This document shows positions 17,071 through 29,958 of a DNA stretch of 64,000 nt, in pieces. Origin of the DNA: Notoacmeibacter ruber (lineage in GTDB: Bacteria > Pseudomonadota > Alphaproteobacteria > Rhizobiales > Rhizobiaceae). The stretch spans positions 1,412,501 through 1,476,500 of the forward strand of contig NZ_RCWN01000001.1 of NCBI RefSeq assembly GCF_003668555.1. Reading direction: 5' to 3'. The first letter of the stretch is position 1. Each line of letters begins with the position of its first letter. A program made the translations under genes and the position numbers. Below the pieces are notes generated by a model, which saw nothing but the letters and a program-made list of their open reading frames with translations, had not been told where the DNA came from and ran no database searches.

Positions 17071-17484
17071 TTACCCCCCTGCCCCGTCCCAGATCGCGTT
17101 TGCGATCCAGACCGTGGCTGCGGCGGTGAAGCCGGAAATGATCGCCCCCCAGATCGTATCCACCACGGCAACCACCGGATCGTAACCCTCAAGGACCGAA
17201 TAGCTCGTCGCATCATAAGTGAGATAGGCGAAGAAGCCAAAAAGAGCGCCGTTCAAGGCGGCCTGCGTCCAGCCGGCTCCGCTCATAGCCGGCGAAATGG
17301 CGAAATAGACCAGACCGATCACATAAACGGCATAGAAAACGGCCGCGACGCCTAATTTCGGGCTATCGCGCATGATGGAGCCCATCCGCTCGGCATAGAA
17401 ATTCTTGGCAACGAAACCGAGCCAAACGAAGTCGATGACGAAAAAGATCACAAGCGCGATCAGGTAGAGATAGACAGATCTCAT
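17071..17484 (-). CDS. DUF2177 family membrane protein
   Basis: A 137-aa inner-membrane protein with four predicted helices (LYLIALVIFFVIDFVWLGFV, GVAAVFYAVYVIGLVYFAI, AALNGALFGFFAYLTYDATSY and the final TIWGAIISGFTAAATVWIA). The family is DUF2177 and its function is unknown. ATG 17484 has GGAG 7 bases upstream; the longer open frame to 17598 overlaps tgt and is not needed. It follows tgt on the same strand, so it may be a distal member of the queA-tgt transcript. Confidence 0.82.
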   Translation of the reverse strand: MRSVYLYLIALVIFFVIDFVWLGFVAKNFYAERMGSIMRDSPKLGVAAVFYAVYVIGLVYFAISPAMSGAGWTQAALNGALFGFFAYLTYDATSYSVLEGYDPVVAVVDTIWGAIISGFTAAATVWIANAIWDGAGG

Positions 17485-17542
17485 AGGCACTCCATGCAAC
17501 AGCCGATTAGCGTGTCCTGTCGGGTTGCAATGAAACTGGTGC

Positions 17543-18700
17543 TCAACTGCGGGGCGGCAAGTCGCCCTTCGCCCAGGCTGCGCGTACTTTTTCGGCATGC
17601 TCCTGAAGCCGCGCTTCGGAGATCGCGGCCCTGATGCCGGCCATGAGCTGCTGGTAATAGGCCAGATTGTTCCAGGTCAGCAGCATCCCTGCCAGCGGTT
17701 CGCCGGCACGAACCAGATGGTGCAGATAGGCGCGGCTGTAATCGCGCGCCGCCGCGCAGTCACTCTCCTCATCGAGCGGCCTGTCATCTTCCGCATGGCG
17801 GGCGTTCTTCAGATTGATCTTGCCATGGCGGGTGAAAGCGAGGCCGTGGCGCCCGGCGCGCGTCGGCATAACGCAGTCGAACATGTCGACCCCGCGTTGA
17901 ACGGAGCCAAGAATATCATCGGGCGTACCGACGCCCATTAGATAGCGCGGTCTGTCCTTCGGCATGGACGGAATGACGGTTTCGATCATGTCGAACATCA
18001 CGTTCTGCGGCTCGCCAACCGCCAAGCCGCCAATCGCATAGCCCTTCAGGTCGAGAGCAGCCAATGCCTCCGCAGATTCGATCCTCAGACGAGCATTATC
18101 CCCACCCTGAATGATACCGAACATCGCCTTGCCCGGCTGATCACCAAACGCCGCTTTGCAACGCTCGGCCCAGCGTAGCGACAGTTCCATGGCACGGCCG
18201 ATTTCTTTTTCTTCGGCGGGCAACGCGATGCACTCGTCAAGCTGCATCTGGATATCGGAATCCAAAAGCCCCTGAATCTCGATCGACCGCTCCGGAGACA
18301 TGAAGTGTTTCGTCCCATCGACATGGCTCTGAAAGGTCACGCCTTCTTCCGTGATCTTTCGCAACCCCGACAGGCTCATCACCTGAAAGCCGCCGCTATC
18401 GGTCAGGATCGGATAGGGCCAACGCGCAAAATCATGTAGTCCGCCGAGCCGGGCCACGCGCTCCGCGCCCGGACGCAGCATCAGATGATAGGTGTTGCCG
18501 AGAATGATGTCCGCGCCGAGATCCCGGACCTGATCGAGATACATTGCCTTGACGGTGCCGGCCGTCCCGACCGGCATGAAGGCAGGCGTGCGGATCGACC
18601 CGCGCGGCATGTCGATCCGGCCGCGACGGGCGGCGCCGTCTTCCGCGAGCTTCGTAAAGAAAAATTGCCCCGAAGGTGTCTGTTCGCGATCAAGATTCAT
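17543..18700 (-). CDS. tgt: tRNA-guanine transglycosylase Tgt with eroded zinc site
   Basis: Exchanges guanine for preQ1 at position 34 of GUN-anticodon tRNAs in queuosine synthesis. The TIM-barrel catalytic parts are intact: the [14 protein letters not shown] block with the general-acid Asp, GGLAVGEP, and the nucleophile Asp in [11 protein letters not shown]. The zinc subdomain is not. E. coli ligands C302, C304, C307 and H333 correspond, with a constant offset of 11, to S313, C315, A318 and N344 here ([16 protein letters not shown] and [10 protein letters not shown]), so only one ligand survives. Length (385 aa) is normal. ATG 18700 overlaps the queA stop (TGATG), which means coupled translation with queA. 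Confidence 0.93.
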   Translation of the reverse strand: MNLDREQTPSGQFFFTKLAEDGAARRGRIDMPRGSIRTPAFMPVGTAGTVKAMYLDQVRDLGADIILGNTYHLMLRPGAERVARLGGLHDFARWPYPILTDSGGFQVMSLSGLRKITEEGVTFQSHVDGTKHFMSPERSIEIQGLLDSDIQMQLDECIALPAEEKEIGRAMELSLRWAERCKAAFGDQPGKAMFGIIQGGDNARLRIESAEALAALDLKGYAIGGLAVGEPQNVMFDMIETVIPSMPKDRPRYLMGVGTPDDILGSVQRGVDMFDCVMPTRAGRHGLAFTRHGKINLKNARHAEDDRPLDEESDCAAARDYSRAYLHHLVRAGEPLAGMLLTWNNLAYYQQLMAGIRAAISEARLQEHAEKVRAAWAKGDLPPRS

Positions 18701-19785
18701 CAGATATCTTTCCGGAAAAGGAGGCACGCATCGCCGTAGGAATAGAAGCGATACCCTTCCGCAATGGCGTGGCTGTAGGCGGCCTGCATCGTGTCGAGGC
18801 CACTAAAGGCGCTGACAAGCATGAAGAGCGTCGAGCGCGGCAGATGAAAATTCGTCATCAACACGTCGATGACGCGAAAACGGTAGCCGGGCGTGATGAA
18901 AATATCGGTAGCTCCGGACCATGCCGATAGCTGGCCAGCTTCATCCGCCGCACTCTCCAGCAGTCTGAGCGATGTGGTTCCGACGGCAACGACACGCCCG
19001 CCATTGGCTCGTACGCGGTTGAGCGCCTCGGCGGTTTCGCCGCTCAGCGTGCCACGTTCGGAATGCATCACATGATCGTTCGTATTTTCCACCTTCACCG
19101 GCAGAAAGGTCCCGGCCCCGACGTGCAGCGTCACGAAATGCCGCTCGATGCCAGCACTATCAAGGCGCTCCATCATGGCGTCCGTAAAGTGCAACCCCGC
19201 CGTCGGTGCTGCCACGGCCCCGTTTTCACGCGCATAGATCGTCTGATAATCAGCACGATCGCGTTCATCCGCCGTCCTCTTGCCGGAGATATAGGGCGGC
19301 AAAGGAACCTCACCCAAAGCATGAAGCGCCTCATCGAGCGCCGCTCCCGAAAGGTCGAAGACCAGGGTGGTTTCTCCACCGTCCCCCTTCTCTTCGACCG
19401 CCGCCGACAACACGCCCGACGGATCGGCACTTTGCGCCGAGCCGAACAGGATCCGATCACCCGGCTGAAGCTTTTTCGCCCCGCGCACGAATGCCTTCCA
19501 GCGCGCCAAATCGAGCCGCATGTGAAGCGTGGCAGAGATACGCGCGGGCAGAGCCCCTTCTCTCTGCCTGACACCCTCGAGCTGGGCCGGGATGACCTTT
19601 GTGTCGTTAAAGACGAGCGCATCTCCCGGCCGGAGGATATCCGGCAGATCCTTTATCCGTGCATCGTTCAGGGCGTCGGGCGCACCCGGCCGCACTTCCA
19701 GAAGCCGCGCGGCTTCCCGCGGTTCCGCAGGACGCAGCGCAATCGCGTGCTCGGGCAGGTCGAAATCGAAGAGATCGGTTTTCAT
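18700..19785 (-). CDS. queA: tRNA preQ1(34) S-adenosylmethionine ribosyltransferase-isomerase QueA
   Basis: Moves and isomerises the ribosyl part of SAM onto preQ1-modified tRNA to give epoxyqueuosine, the step after Tgt. Family motifs are [20 protein letters not shown] at the N terminus, [42 protein letters not shown] (the signature block), [11 protein letters not shown] and the terminal [19 protein letters not shown] 19785 is chosen over an upstream TTG/CTG-led extension because MKTDLFDF is the usual start. 361 aa is normal. It is the first gene of queA-tgt. Confidence 0.95.
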   Translation of the reverse strand: MKTDLFDFDLPEHAIALRPAEPREAARLLEVRPGAPDALNDARIKDLPDILRPGDALVFNDTKVIPAQLEGVRQREGALPARISATLHMRLDLARWKAFVRGAKKLQPGDRILFGSAQSADPSGVLSAAVEEKGDGGETTLVFDLSGAALDEALHALGEVPLPPYISGKRTADERDRADYQTIYARENGAVAAPTAGLHFTDAMMERLDSAGIERHFVTLHVGAGTFLPVKVENTNDHVMHSERGTLSGETAEALNRVRANGGRVVAVGTTSLRLLESAADEAGQLSAWSGATDIFITPGYRFRVIDVLMTNFHLPRSTLFMLVSAFSGLDTMQAAYSHAIAEGYRFYSYGDACLLFRKDI

Positions 19786-19833
19786 GGCGCGGCCATAGCG
19801 GGCTGGGAGCGGCTTGGGAAGCACCGAAGGCTA

Positions 19834-21783
19834 TTACCAGCCGCCTCCACCTCCCCCGCCGCCTCCGCCGCCGGAAAATCCACCGCCACTGGAGAAGCCG
19901 GAGGAGGACGAGGATGGGGTCGGCATCGCGGATGTGACAGCGCCCCCCATCCGATCGCCGATATCCGCCATGCTGTCGGTCCAGCCGATCCTTTCACCCG
20001 GGCCGTCATACCAGCCAGGCGCCCAATGACTGACATAGGCTCCACCCGCAGCCGCGCTTGCCGCGAGCCAGGACCGAAATGTTGTATTCCACGGCTTTTC
20101 CAGATCAAGCGCGACAGCGTAGGGCAACAAGCTCTCATAGTGGCTTGGCGACATGGCCGGTGCGCCGCGCAGGTTCATCCGGTCCGCTTCCGCGAGTTCG
20201 ATGTACGTTCTGAGCCCCTCGATCTCATCCATCTTCTTTCGACCCAAGGGGGTCGGAGCACCCATGATCATCACAAAGAGTATGTTGACCATGATCAGCG
20301 CTCCGAGCGCGACGATCGACCAATCAAGCGTCATATTGGCGAGAATCTCGATCGCCGCTCCGACGACGCCCGACAGAAAACCGAATGCGAACAGGCCCGC
20401 GAAGAGCACATTGAATATACGTCTTGGAAGGCCAGCGCCGTTCGAACGGAAACTGTTCGCTACGAAGATCGAAATGATTATCGAACCCAAAACCAGCGGA
20501 AGACCGATTGGCAGGATTTCAAGCGGCAAAGCACCGGCTGCGAATGCTGCGATCAGAACGAGAGCACTCAGAACGATGCCGAGGATGGTCCAGCCGGCAT
20601 TGCTCCGATAATACGTATCGCGATGCTCCTTCACCATGACGCGGCGCAGCGCCTTGACCATCTCACGGACCGGCTGGCCGTTTTCCTTGTCGAGCGTCAA
20701 TCCCTCCTGATAGGGAAGGAGTGAACGCGCCAGCACAGCCTCGCCCACCGGCAGGGCGGCGCTTGCCTGGCCACGCAGCCTTGTGGTCGGCACGATCCGC
20801 AAATCGTCCCGAACGTCGTCAAGCCGCACGAGTCCTTTGATCGCCAGGGAAAGCAGGGCTGCGCTTATCATCCGATTGTTTTGGGCCGAACGCTCCTCGA
20901 TATAGGTGACAAGCGCCGGTGAAAGATCCGCGGGCGGATCCCAGCGTGGCACCATGATCCCTTTTTCAGGGTCACGTCCGACACGACGCCAAATCCAGAA
21001 ATAATAAGCACCGACCAGTAGCGTCCCGATGGCGAGAATGAGTGTCCCGAGATGGTCTCTCAGGAACCATCTTCCGACCTCGTACGCGTCCGGGGGACTC
21101 ACGATGTTTTTGGGAAACGCGATACCGACGGTCAGCCCTTCGCCTGCCGCCAGAGGAGCCGTTGTTCGGAAGCTGGCGGTCCTGCTATCGTCCATCAACG
21201 AGGCGACCGCATCCTGAGCTGTTTCTCCATAAGCACCGGTGTAGACGACGGTGTTCGATATCTCTCCGCTGGGGAGCGTAATCGTGGCGCGCGCTTTATC
21301 GATGGGGAACGCCCATTCCGTGCCGGTCACGTTCCACAGCAACTCGTCGTGATCGTCGAAGAATCGAACCTGTCGATCAGTCTGATAACGGATCTGATAG
21401 ATATGGCGGCCCGGCACAAGGAAATGGTCAGGATCACCGATGCGAAGGCGGCTGCCGCCAGAAGCGCTTTCCAGCTTGTAATCTTCGGTTTCGCCATCAC
21501 GCGTGACAGACAAAATGTCGAACGCGACCAACTGCCGCCGGCCTTCGGAACTCATCTGATATCGCGCAAAGTCGCGGTAGATACCGCGCCGGATCTCGTC
21601 CCCTTCCGCATCGACCGTTATCGTCTCTCGGACCGTCAACCGACCGTCCGCGGCGACCTGAATAGCACTCTCGTAATCAAGTATCCGTTCGTCGCCAAAA
21701 GCGTCCGGAACAAAGTGCAAGAAGAGGAGTAGAGCGAAACCCAGCCCGCCAAGGGAACGTCTGAGGGGTAAAGGGTGGATCAT
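19834..21783 (-). CDS. DUF2207 domain-containing membrane protein with poly-glycine tail
   Basis: A 649-aa inner-membrane protein. A signal peptide ([16 protein letters not shown]) is followed by a large periplasmic beta domain (residues ~30-230, DUF2207 N-terminal), a transmembrane helix ([21 protein letters not shown]), a cytoplasmic region with [14 protein letters not shown], and three or so further helices around residues 420-530. The C terminus turns into a low-complexity serine/glycine tail ending in eleven glycines and tryptophan. DUF2207 proteins are usually paired with LemA, as here: lemA ends 3 bp before. The joint function is unknown. Confidence 0.88.
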   Translation of the reverse strand: MIHPLPLRRSLGGLGFALLLFLHFVPDAFGDERILDYESAIQVAADGRLTVRETITVDAEGDEIRRGIYRDFARYQMSSEGRRQLVAFDILSVTRDGETEDYKLESASGGSRLRIGDPDHFLVPGRHIYQIRYQTDRQVRFFDDHDELLWNVTGTEWAFPIDKARATITLPSGEISNTVVYTGAYGETAQDAVASLMDDSRTASFRTTAPLAAGEGLTVGIAFPKNIVSPPDAYEVGRWFLRDHLGTLILAIGTLLVGAYYFWIWRRVGRDPEKGIMVPRWDPPADLSPALVTYIEERSAQNNRMISAALLSLAIKGLVRLDDVRDDLRIVPTTRLRGQASAALPVGEAVLARSLLPYQEGLTLDKENGQPVREMVKALRRVMVKEHRDTYYRSNAGWTILGIVLSALVLIAAFAAGALPLEILPIGLPLVLGSIIISIFVANSFRSNGAGLPRRIFNVLFAGLFAFGFLSGVVGAAIEILANMTLDWSIVALGALIMVNILFVMIMGAPTPLGRKKMDEIEGLRTYIELAEADRMNLRGAPAMSPSHYESLLPYAVALDLEKPWNTTFRSWLAASAAAGGAYVSHWAPGWYDGPGERIGWTDSMADIGDRMGGAVTSAMPTPSSSSSGFSSGGGFSGGGGGGGGGGGW

Positions 21784-21786
21784 GGA

Positions 21787-22356
21787 CTAGCCCGCGGGGT
21801 CGAATTGGACCTTCGGAACAGCCCTATCAGCGGCAGAATCCACCTCGAAATAGCTCGCTTGCTCGAAGCCGAACGGACCGGCCACGAGATTGGAAGGGAA
21901 GCTCTCCACCCTCACATTAAGCTCGCGAGCAGCGCCATTGTAGTACCGGCGAGCCATCTGGATTTCGGCCTCGATTTCCTGCAGCGAATCCTGCAGTTCA
22001 CGATAATTCTCGCTCGCCTTGAGATCCGGATAGGCTTCCGCGACAGCAAGAAGACGCCCCACGGCCTGGCTGAGCATTGATTCCACGGCCGCCCGCTGCT
22101 CAACGTCTTCGGCGGGCACGTTCGACGCTCGCGTTCTTAATTCGGTGACGCGTTCCAGCGTCTCGTTTTCATGCGCGGCGTAGCCTTGAACCGTGTTGAC
22201 GAGGTTCGGAATCAGGTCCGCACGCCTCTTCAATTGAACGTCGATCCCGCTCCAGGCTTCCTTCACCATCTGCCGGGCCTTCACTAGGCCGTTATAGATG
22301 ATGATGACATATAAGATCACAGCCGCAACTGCGGCGAAAACGACCCAACCGACCAT
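21787..22356 (-). CDS. LemA family protein
   Basis: A 189-aa protein with one N-terminal membrane helix (GWVVFAAVAAVILYVIIIYNGLV) and a long helical-bundle domain outside, containing the family motif WSGIDVQLKRRADLIPNLVNTVQGYA and the C-terminal FEQASYFEVD. LemA proteins have no proven biochemical role. It sits directly upstream of the DUF2207 gene (3-bp gap). A TATAAT-like hexamer lies at 22389-22394 on this strand, 33-38 bases upstream, and may be its -10 box; a matching -35 was not convincing. Confidence 0.92.
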   Translation of the reverse strand: MVGWVVFAAVAAVILYVIIIYNGLVKARQMVKEAWSGIDVQLKRRADLIPNLVNTVQGYAAHENETLERVTELRTRASNVPAEDVEQRAAVESMLSQAVGRLLAVAEAYPDLKASENYRELQDSLQEIEAEIQMARRYYNGAARELNVRVESFPSNLVAGPFGFEQASYFEVDSAADRAVPKVQFDPAG

Positions 22357-22443
22357 TCTTCGTCTCCCCAGCGCGCCCCGCTCCTCAAATTATATTAAAG
22401 CGAGAAGGGGGCAAGGGACGAAACGAAAAACTTGAGCGATTCC

Positions 22444-24084
<1,641 letters not shown>

Positions 24085-24249
24085 CTAACTCGTTCGTTGC
24101 GATTCCGAAAGAGCTCAATCGCTGCTTCACACATCTTTGCGCGGCAGCGATGGCCAAAGTGAAATACGGCATGGCCGCAAACCGGACGGACCGGCCAAGA
24201 AGTCGAATTTCCTACGAACCCGCCGTATAAAAACGGACAGAGATACGCC

Positions 24250-24708
24250 CTATCCGCCTGATGGCACCGAAGGCTCGTTATCCGCGGGTGCAGCAGGTTC
24301 CGCAGCCGGGGCCGGAGCGTCGGTCCCGCCAGCCGGCGCCGCATCGCCACCAGGAACGGAGGTATCGGGCGCGGCCGGCTGATCGTCGGCTGGGCTGGAA
24401 ACGCCTCCCCCCAGCTGATCGAGAAGGTTGCCGCCCTCCTCGGTCGTCTGGCTCTGCGGGATCTGGTCCAGAATATCGGTTGGCCGCTCGCCATAGCGGG
24501 CCAGAAGGGACAGCCCTAGCGAGGTCGCGAAGAAAAGCGCAGCCAAAATGGCCGTGGTCCGCGTCAGCGTATTTGCGGTTCCCCGGGCGCTCATGAAGCC
24601 GGATCCGCCGCCAATACCGAGTCCACCGCCCTCCGACCGCTGGATCAGCACGATCCCGCATAGGGCGACGACGATGATGAGATGAATGACGATAAGGACC
24701 GTAGACAT
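24250..24708 (-). CDS. secG: preprotein translocase subunit SecG
   Basis: A small subunit of the SecYEG export channel. Two transmembrane helices (VLIVIHLIIVVALCGIVLIQ and TTAILAALFFATSLGLSLLA) flank the conserved SEGGGLGIGGGSGF loop with SARGTAN. After residue ~85 comes a 65-residue low-complexity tail rich in Ala, Pro, Gly and Asp, common in rhizobial SecG, which brings the length to 152 aa against ~110 in enterobacteria. It follows tpiA on the same strand (86-bp gap), the usual tpiA-secG-pyrG order. Confidence 0.93.
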   Translation of the reverse strand: MSTVLIVIHLIIVVALCGIVLIQRSEGGGLGIGGGSGFMSARGTANTLTRTTAILAALFFATSLGLSLLARYGERPTDILDQIPQSQTTEEGGNLLDQLGGGVSSPADDQPAAPDTSVPGGDAAPAGGTDAPAPAAEPAAPADNEPSVPSGG

Positions 24709-24794
24709 GAGATTCCGCTATTGATGTTGGCACAGGCCGCGCCTGAGCGCCGCGCTTCTAGCGCCAATTCACTTCTGTTCCAACCCCGGATCGC

Positions 24795-25556
24795 TCAGCC
24801 GGAGTAAACCGCCGCGATACCGAGAAAATCATCGGCCTTCAGGCTTGCCCCGCCGATCAGCGCGCCGTTGACGTTTTGGACCGCCATCAGTTCCGCCGCG
24901 TTGGCTGGCTTGACCGAGCCGCCGTAAAGGATGCGGACGGACTGGCCGGCCTCACCCAACGCTTCAACGAGCCGCGATCTGATATGAGTATGCGCTTCAG
25001 CGACATCCTCCACCGTCGGGGTCAGTCCGGTTCCGATCGCCCATACCGGCTCATACGCCACCACCGTGTTTTCGGCATTTGCCTCAGCCGGAACCGAGCC
25101 CGCAATCTGCCTTTCCAATATGTCGAGCGTTTCGCCGGCCTTCCGCTGCGCTTCCGTTTCGCCGACGCAGATAATGGCAGTCAGGCCAGCGCGCCAGCCC
25201 GCCTTCGCCTTTTGCGCCACCGTCGCGTCGTCCTCGCCATGATTGGTCCTGCGTTCGGAGTGGCCAACGATAACGTAGCTTGCCCCGCAATCGGCAATCA
25301 TCTCGGCGGAGATATCGCCGGTGTGGGCGCCCTTCTCTTCAACATGGCAGTCCTCAGCGCCAATCGCGAAATCGCTTCCTGCGACGCTCTTGACCGCGCG
25401 GTCTATGAGGGTCGCGGGCACGCAGATGAGTGCCTCGGCCGCACCGCCCGAAGCGTCTTCAAAGCCCGTCGCCATCGTTTGAAGCTCCGACAGATGAGCA
25501 GCAAGGCCGTTCATCTTCCAGTTACCTGCGACAAGAGGGCGGATAGAAGAAGGCAT
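24795..25556 (-). CDS. tpiA: triosephosphate isomerase
   Basis: Interconverts dihydroxyacetone phosphate and glyceraldehyde 3-phosphate in glycolysis and gluconeogenesis. Active-site residues are all present: the Lys of GNWKMNG, the His of IVGHSERR and the Glu of [11 protein letters not shown]; the phosphate-binding GGSVKPANA and GALIGGASL loops follow. ATG 25556 is chosen because AAGGAA lies 7 bases upstream; the longer open frame starts in the intergenic region. 253 aa is normal. It is divergent from ppiD with a 179-bp gap. Confidence 0.96.
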   Translation of the reverse strand: MPSSIRPLVAGNWKMNGLAAHLSELQTMATGFEDASGGAAEALICVPATLIDRAVKSVAGSDFAIGAEDCHVEEKGAHTGDISAEMIADCGASYVIVGHSERRTNHGEDDATVAQKAKAGWRAGLTAIICVGETEAQRKAGETLDILERQIAGSVPAEANAENTVVAYEPVWAIGTGLTPTVEDVAEAHTHIRSRLVEALGEAGQSVRILYGGSVKPANAAELMAVQNVNGALIGGASLKADDFLGIAAVYSG

Positions 25557-25735
25557 TTGGCGTTCCTTTGCGCATTGCGTGGCAGATCGGGCGCCTTCTT
25601 GAAGCAATTGCCGCGCCGTTGCAATCGAAACTCCATGAGTCGATCACGCGTCAAAGGCGAAGTTCTATGCCTTGATCCATCACCGCCGAGACCGTAAACC
25701 GGCCCGAACAGAAACGACCAGACAAGACGGTTTTC

Positions 25736-27622
25736 ATGCTTCAAATGCTCCGCCACGCGGCCGGGACCTGGGTCGCCAAGCTCCTGCTACTCCTCCTCGT
25801 TGCCAGTTTTGCCGTCTGGGGGATTTCCGGCCAGGTCGCCGGCGGCTTTGGAGACAAGGTCGTTGTCGCCGGCGATGCGTCTGCCTCCACCACCGATTAC
25901 CGTCTGGCCTATGACAGAAGAATCCTGACGCTGTCCCGACAGTTCGGCCAGCGGATCACGCGTGAACAGGCGCGCTCGCTCGGGGTCGACAACCAGGCTC
26001 TCGCCGAGTTGGTCTCTGGAACATTGCTCGATGCCCAGGCCCAGGATCTCGGCCTCGGTCTTTCGCGTCAGCGCCTTGCCCAGATCGCCGGATCCGATCC
26101 GACATTCCGCGGCCCCGACGGGCGTTTCGATCGTGGCACATTCAACGCAGTCCTGCGCGAAGTCGGCATGCGGCCAGAAGATTATCTCCGCAGCCAGTCT
26201 CAAGTTGCCGTCCGCCAGCAGATCGTGGCCGCCATTGCCGACGGCACGGACGTTCCCGATACCTACCTGTCAGCGGTTGCCCTCTATCGTGGAGAGCGCC
26301 GAAACGCCGAATATATAAGCCTGACACCGAAGGCCTTGCCGGAGCCTGCCGCACCAAGCGACGAAGAGCTTACCGAGTGGTACGAGCAGAACGCCGCACA
26401 GTTCGATGCACCGGAATATCGGGATGTGTCTTTGATCGTTCTCGATCCTGCCGCCATCGCGGATCACGAATCGATTACCGACGAAAAAGTAGCCGACGAA
26501 TATGAACGGACCCAGAGCCGTTATGGCCAGCCTGAAAAGCGAACCGTGCAGCAGCTTCTCTATCCTGACATGCAAGCGGCGGAAGCCGCGCTTGCAAAGC
26601 TGGAAGGCGGCGCCGACTATGATGTTCTCCTTTCCGATGCGGGACGCACCGTTTCGCAGGCAACCCTCGGCTCGGTAACCAAATCGGACATTGCCGACCC
26701 CGCGATCGCCGATGCGGCCTTTGCGCTTGAGAGTCCCGGCACGACCGACATTGTGGAGGGCAAGTTCGGACCGGCCATCCTGCGTGTTACCGAAGTGACG
26801 CCGCCCTCCGCCACGCCACTCGACGAGGTCGCTGATGATATCCGCGAAGAACTTGCCCTGTCGCAGGCGCGCAACGAACTGCTGTCGATTTACGACACCT
26901 ATGAAGACGCCCGCGCCGGCGGCGCCACCTTGACCGAAGCGGCCGAACGGATCGGCGTGCCGGTCCGCCGTATCGAAGCGATCGATGCGCAGGGCGCGGG
27001 CAAGGACGGCGAACCGGTGGCCGACCTCCCGGAGGCTGAGAACCTTCTGACCGGCATCTTCGATGCGGATGAAGGGCTGGAGAACCCCTCAGAGAACCTC
27101 AGGGGCGACGGCTTCGTTTTCTACGAGGTGAACGGCATCACCCCTGCTCGTTCACGGCCTCTGGACGAGGTCCGCGAAGAAGCGCTCGCCGCCTACAAGG
27201 CCGAAAAAGCGCGCGGCGCGGTCAACGAACTGGCCACGACACTGGAACAACGGCTTCGCGAAGGCGATGAACTTGCCGCAATTGCTGGTGAACTCGGCCT
27301 TTCCGTCCAGACGGTCACCGACCTGAAGCGGGACAGCCAGAACCAGTCGCTCGCAGCCAATGCCGTCGAGGCCATCTTCGGCGTACCCAGTGATGGGGCG
27401 GGCAATGTGCGCGCTGCCGACGGCCAGACCTACATCGTCTTTCATGTCGCCGATGTCTTCCGTCCTGTCGCAAGTGGCGCGGGCGCGGTGGCCGACAGCG
27501 AGCAGACGGCATTCAGCCGGGCTGTTAGCGATGATCTGCTGCGGCAGCTCGTTGATCGCCTCGAGACAGTCTATGCACCCCAGATCGATCAGGGCGCAGC
27601 CCAGCGCGCATTGAGTTACTAG
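25736..27622 (+). CDS. ppiD: SurA/PpiD-type periplasmic peptidyl-prolyl isomerase
   Basis: A membrane-anchored periplasmic folding factor of 628 aa. A single N-terminal helix ([19 protein letters not shown]) anchors it, with a SurA-N-like chaperone domain next (residues ~50-180, with [20 protein letters not shown] and [11 protein letters not shown]). A parvulin-like PPIase domain is recognisable around residues 265-360 ([20 protein letters not shown] ... [11 protein letters not shown]), but it is divergent and may be inactive. The same architecture as PpiD supports the name. It leads the plus-strand run into trpD with an 8-bp gap. Confidence 0.88.
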   Translation: MLQMLRHAAGTWVAKLLLLLLVASFAVWGISGQVAGGFGDKVVVAGDASASTTDYRLAYDRRILTLSRQFGQRITREQARSLGVDNQALAELVSGTLLDAQAQDLGLGLSRQRLAQIAGSDPTFRGPDGRFDRGTFNAVLREVGMRPEDYLRSQSQVAVRQQIVAAIADGTDVPDTYLSAVALYRGERRNAEYISLTPKALPEPAAPSDEELTEWYEQNAAQFDAPEYRDVSLIVLDPAAIADHESITDEKVADEYERTQSRYGQPEKRTVQQLLYPDMQAAEAALAKLEGGADYDVLLSDAGRTVSQATLGSVTKSDIADPAIADAAFALESPGTTDIVEGKFGPAILRVTEVTPPSATPLDEVADDIREELALSQARNELLSIYDTYEDARAGGATLTEAAERIGVPVRRIEAIDAQGAGKDGEPVADLPEAENLLTGIFDADEGLENPSENLRGDGFVFYEVNGITPARSRPLDEVREEALAAYKAEKARGAVNELATTLEQRLREGDELAAIAGELGLSVQTVTDLKRDSQNQSLAANAVEAIFGVPSDGAGNVRAADGQTYIVFHVADVFRPVASGAGAVADSEQTAFSRAVSDDLLRQLVDRLETVYAPQIDQGAAQRALSY

Positions 27623-27630
27623 GATCGACA

Positions 27631-28659
27631 ATGACTGATGCAATGAAGCCGCTGATCGCCAAACTGGCCGATGGCGCACCCCTGGACCGCAAAGAGGCCT
27701 CCAACGCATTTTCCATCATTATGGATGGCGAAGCGCATCCTGCCCAGATCGGCGCATTTCTCATGGCGTTGCGACTGAGGGGTGAAACCAAAGACGAAAT
27801 CGAGGGCGCCGTCAGAGCGATGCGCGAACGGATGAGCCCTGTCCAGGCACCCGCGGACGCCATCGATATCGTCGGCACAGGGGGGGACGGCTCGGGCAGC
27901 TATAACGTCTCGACAGCCGCCGCCTTCATCGTGGCCGGTTGCGGCGTACCGATCGCCAAACACGGCAATCGGGCGCTTTCCAGTCGCTCAGGCACGGCCG
28001 ATACATTGGCAGCACTGGGCATCAATATCGAGATCGGTGCCGGCGAGATCGCGCAATGCATAAAAGAGGCTGGGATCGGCTTCATGTTTGCGCCCAATCA
28101 CCACGCTGCGATGCGCCATGTCGGGCCGAGCCGCGTGGCGCTCGGCACACGCACGGTCTTCAATCTCGTCGGACCGATGTCCAATCCAGCGGGTGTCAGG
28201 CGTCAACTGATCGGCGTCTTCTCTCCGCAATGGCTCGAACCGATGGCAAAGGCTTTGCGCGAACTCGGCTCTGAAAAACTCTGGATTGTCCACGGTAGCG
28301 GACTCGATGAACTGACGACCGCCGGAGAAACCGAGGTCGTCATCCTCGAGAACGGCGAAATCTCGCGGCGTCTCCTGACGCCGGAGGATGCCGGCTTGCC
28401 TCGCGGCAACCCCGCCGACCTCAAGGGCGGCGACGCCGAACATAATGCCGAAGCACTCCGCAGACTGCTGGACGGCGAGAAGAGCGCCTATCGCGACATT
28501 GCGGTGCTGAACAGCGCAGCCGCACTGGTTATCGCAGACAAGGCAAATGATCTCCGAGAAGGCGCAGAGATCGCCGCAGCGTCGATTGATGAAGGACGGG
28601 CCGCGGCAACTCTCGACAGGCTGGTCGAGGTTTCCAACCGCGAAAGCGCTGAGACATGA
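27631..28659 (+). CDS. trpD: anthranilate phosphoribosyltransferase
   Basis: Transfers phosphoribose from PRPP to anthranilate in tryptophan synthesis. The PRPP site [14 protein letters not shown], the anthranilate-side [17 protein letters not shown] and the [16 protein letters not shown] block are present, as is [14 protein letters not shown]. 342 aa is full length. The stop overlaps the start of trpC (ATGA). trpG/trpE are not in the window. Confidence 0.97.
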   Translation: MTDAMKPLIAKLADGAPLDRKEASNAFSIIMDGEAHPAQIGAFLMALRLRGETKDEIEGAVRAMRERMSPVQAPADAIDIVGTGGDGSGSYNVSTAAAFIVAGCGVPIAKHGNRALSSRSGTADTLAALGINIEIGAGEIAQCIKEAGIGFMFAPNHHAAMRHVGPSRVALGTRTVFNLVGPMSNPAGVRRQLIGVFSPQWLEPMAKALRELGSEKLWIVHGSGLDELTTAGETEVVILENGEISRRLLTPEDAGLPRGNPADLKGGDAEHNAEALRRLLDGEKSAYRDIAVLNSAAALVIADKANDLREGAEIAAASIDEGRAAATLDRLVEVSNRESAET

Positions 28660-29471
28660 CCGATATCCTGAAGAAGATCGAAGTCTATAAACGCGAGGAA
28701 ATTGCCGCGGCAAAAGCCTCGATCTCATCCGACGAAATCAGACGACGCGCGATGGAGGCCGCCCCTCCGCGTGATTTTGCCGGCGCTTTGCGAAAGCGCA
28801 TCGCGGAAGGTCGCCCCGGCCTCATCGCCGAGATCAAGAAGGCGAGCCCATCCAAGGGCCTCATCCGACCCGATTTCGATCCGCCCGCCCTCGCCGCGGC
28901 TTATGCGGCAGGCGGTGCGGCCTGCCTGTCGATCCTGACCGACCGGCCCTCCTTTCAGGGCCACCCCGATTATCTGACCCAGGCGAGGAGGGCCTGCGAG
29001 CTGCCGGCGCTGCGCAAGGACTTCATGTTCGAGCCCTATCAGGTCTATGAAGCACGCAGTTGGCAGGCCGACGCCATTCTGATCATCATGGCCAGCCTCT
29101 CGGACGATGAAGCGCTTGCGCTTGAAGAGACGGCCCATGAATTGGGGATGGCCGCGCTCATCGAAGTGCATGATGAAAACGAATTGGAACGCGCACTTCG
29201 CCGTCTCTCATCGCCTCTTATCGGCGTCAACAATCGCGATCTGCGGACATTCGAAGTCACTCTCGAAACATCAGAGCGGCTGGCGGAGATGGTTCCTGAC
29301 GACCGTATCGTAATTGCAGAGAGCGGCATCGCCACGGCCGATGATTGTGCACGCCTGTCGCGCCATGGTATCGAATGCTTCCTCGTCGGTGAGAGTCTCA
29401 TGCGTCAAGCCGATGTGACGTCGGCGACGCAACGACTGCTCGCCCGCGCTCAGGCAGGTGCGACGGTATGA
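28656..29471 (+). CDS. trpC: indole-3-glycerol phosphate synthase
   Basis: Converts carboxyphenylamino-deoxyribulose-phosphate to indole-3-glycerol phosphate. The TIM-barrel signature [21 protein letters not shown] contains the catalytic lysine; [37 protein letters not shown] and [11 protein letters not shown] are further conserved active-site strands. 271 aa is normal. It overlaps trpD by four bases upstream and moaC by four bases downstream, so the three are translationally coupled. Confidence 0.97.
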   Translation: MTDILKKIEVYKREEIAAAKASISSDEIRRRAMEAAPPRDFAGALRKRIAEGRPGLIAEIKKASPSKGLIRPDFDPPALAAAYAAGGAACLSILTDRPSFQGHPDYLTQARRACELPALRKDFMFEPYQVYEARSWQADAILIIMASLSDDEALALEETAHELGMAALIEVHDENELERALRRLSSPLIGVNNRDLRTFEVTLETSERLAEMVPDDRIVIAESGIATADDCARLSRHGIECFLVGESLMRQADVTSATQRLLARAQAGATV

Positions 29472-29950
29472 GCGAAGATGAACTGACCCATCTGGCCGCA
29501 TCGGGCGAAGCCAATATGGTCGATGTCGGCGACAAGGCGGAGACAGTTCGCACCGCCGTTGCAGGTGCCACCGTCACAATGAAGCCCGAGACCCTCCGGA
29601 TCATCCTCGCCGGCGATGCGAAGAAGGGCGATGTCATCGGCACGGCGCGCATTGCCGGCATCATGGCTGCCAAGCGCACCCACGAACTGATTCCCCTCTG
29701 CCATCCGCTAATGCTGACCAAGGTCGCCGTCGAAATCGAGCCCGATCAATCCTTGCCGGGCTTGCGCATTCGTGCGCTCGCACGATTGACGGGCAGGACC
29801 GGCGTCGAAATGGAGGCGCTGACTGCAGCTTCCGTCACGGCTCTCACCATCTACGACATGGCCAAAGCCGTCGATAAAGGCATGCGAATCGGCGACGTGA
29901 CTCTCATTGAAAAGACCGGAGGCAAATCCGGCGACTGGCGAACGGAATAG
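29468..29950 (+). CDS. moaC: cyclic pyranopterin monophosphate synthase MoaC
   Basis: Second step of molybdenum cofactor synthesis, forming cyclic pyranopterin monophosphate from the MoaA product. Conserved blocks are [16 protein letters not shown] at the N terminus, [15 protein letters not shown] (active site His) and [20 protein letters not shown] with [12 protein letters not shown]. 160 aa is normal. ATG 29468 overlaps the trpC stop. moeA follows after 8 bp. Confidence 0.97.
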   Translation: MSEDELTHLAASGEANMVDVGDKAETVRTAVAGATVTMKPETLRIILAGDAKKGDVIGTARIAGIMAAKRTHELIPLCHPLMLTKVAVEIEPDQSLPGLRIRALARLTGRTGVEMEALTAASVTALTIYDMAKAVDKGMRIGDVTLIEKTGGKSGDWRTE

Positions 29951-29958
29951 GACGATCC

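Noticed and set aside
19840..19880. CCG/CCT-rich run looking like a simple repeat
   Set aside because: It is the coding sequence for the glycine tail of the DUF2207 protein, not a separate repeat element; kept only as a remark there.
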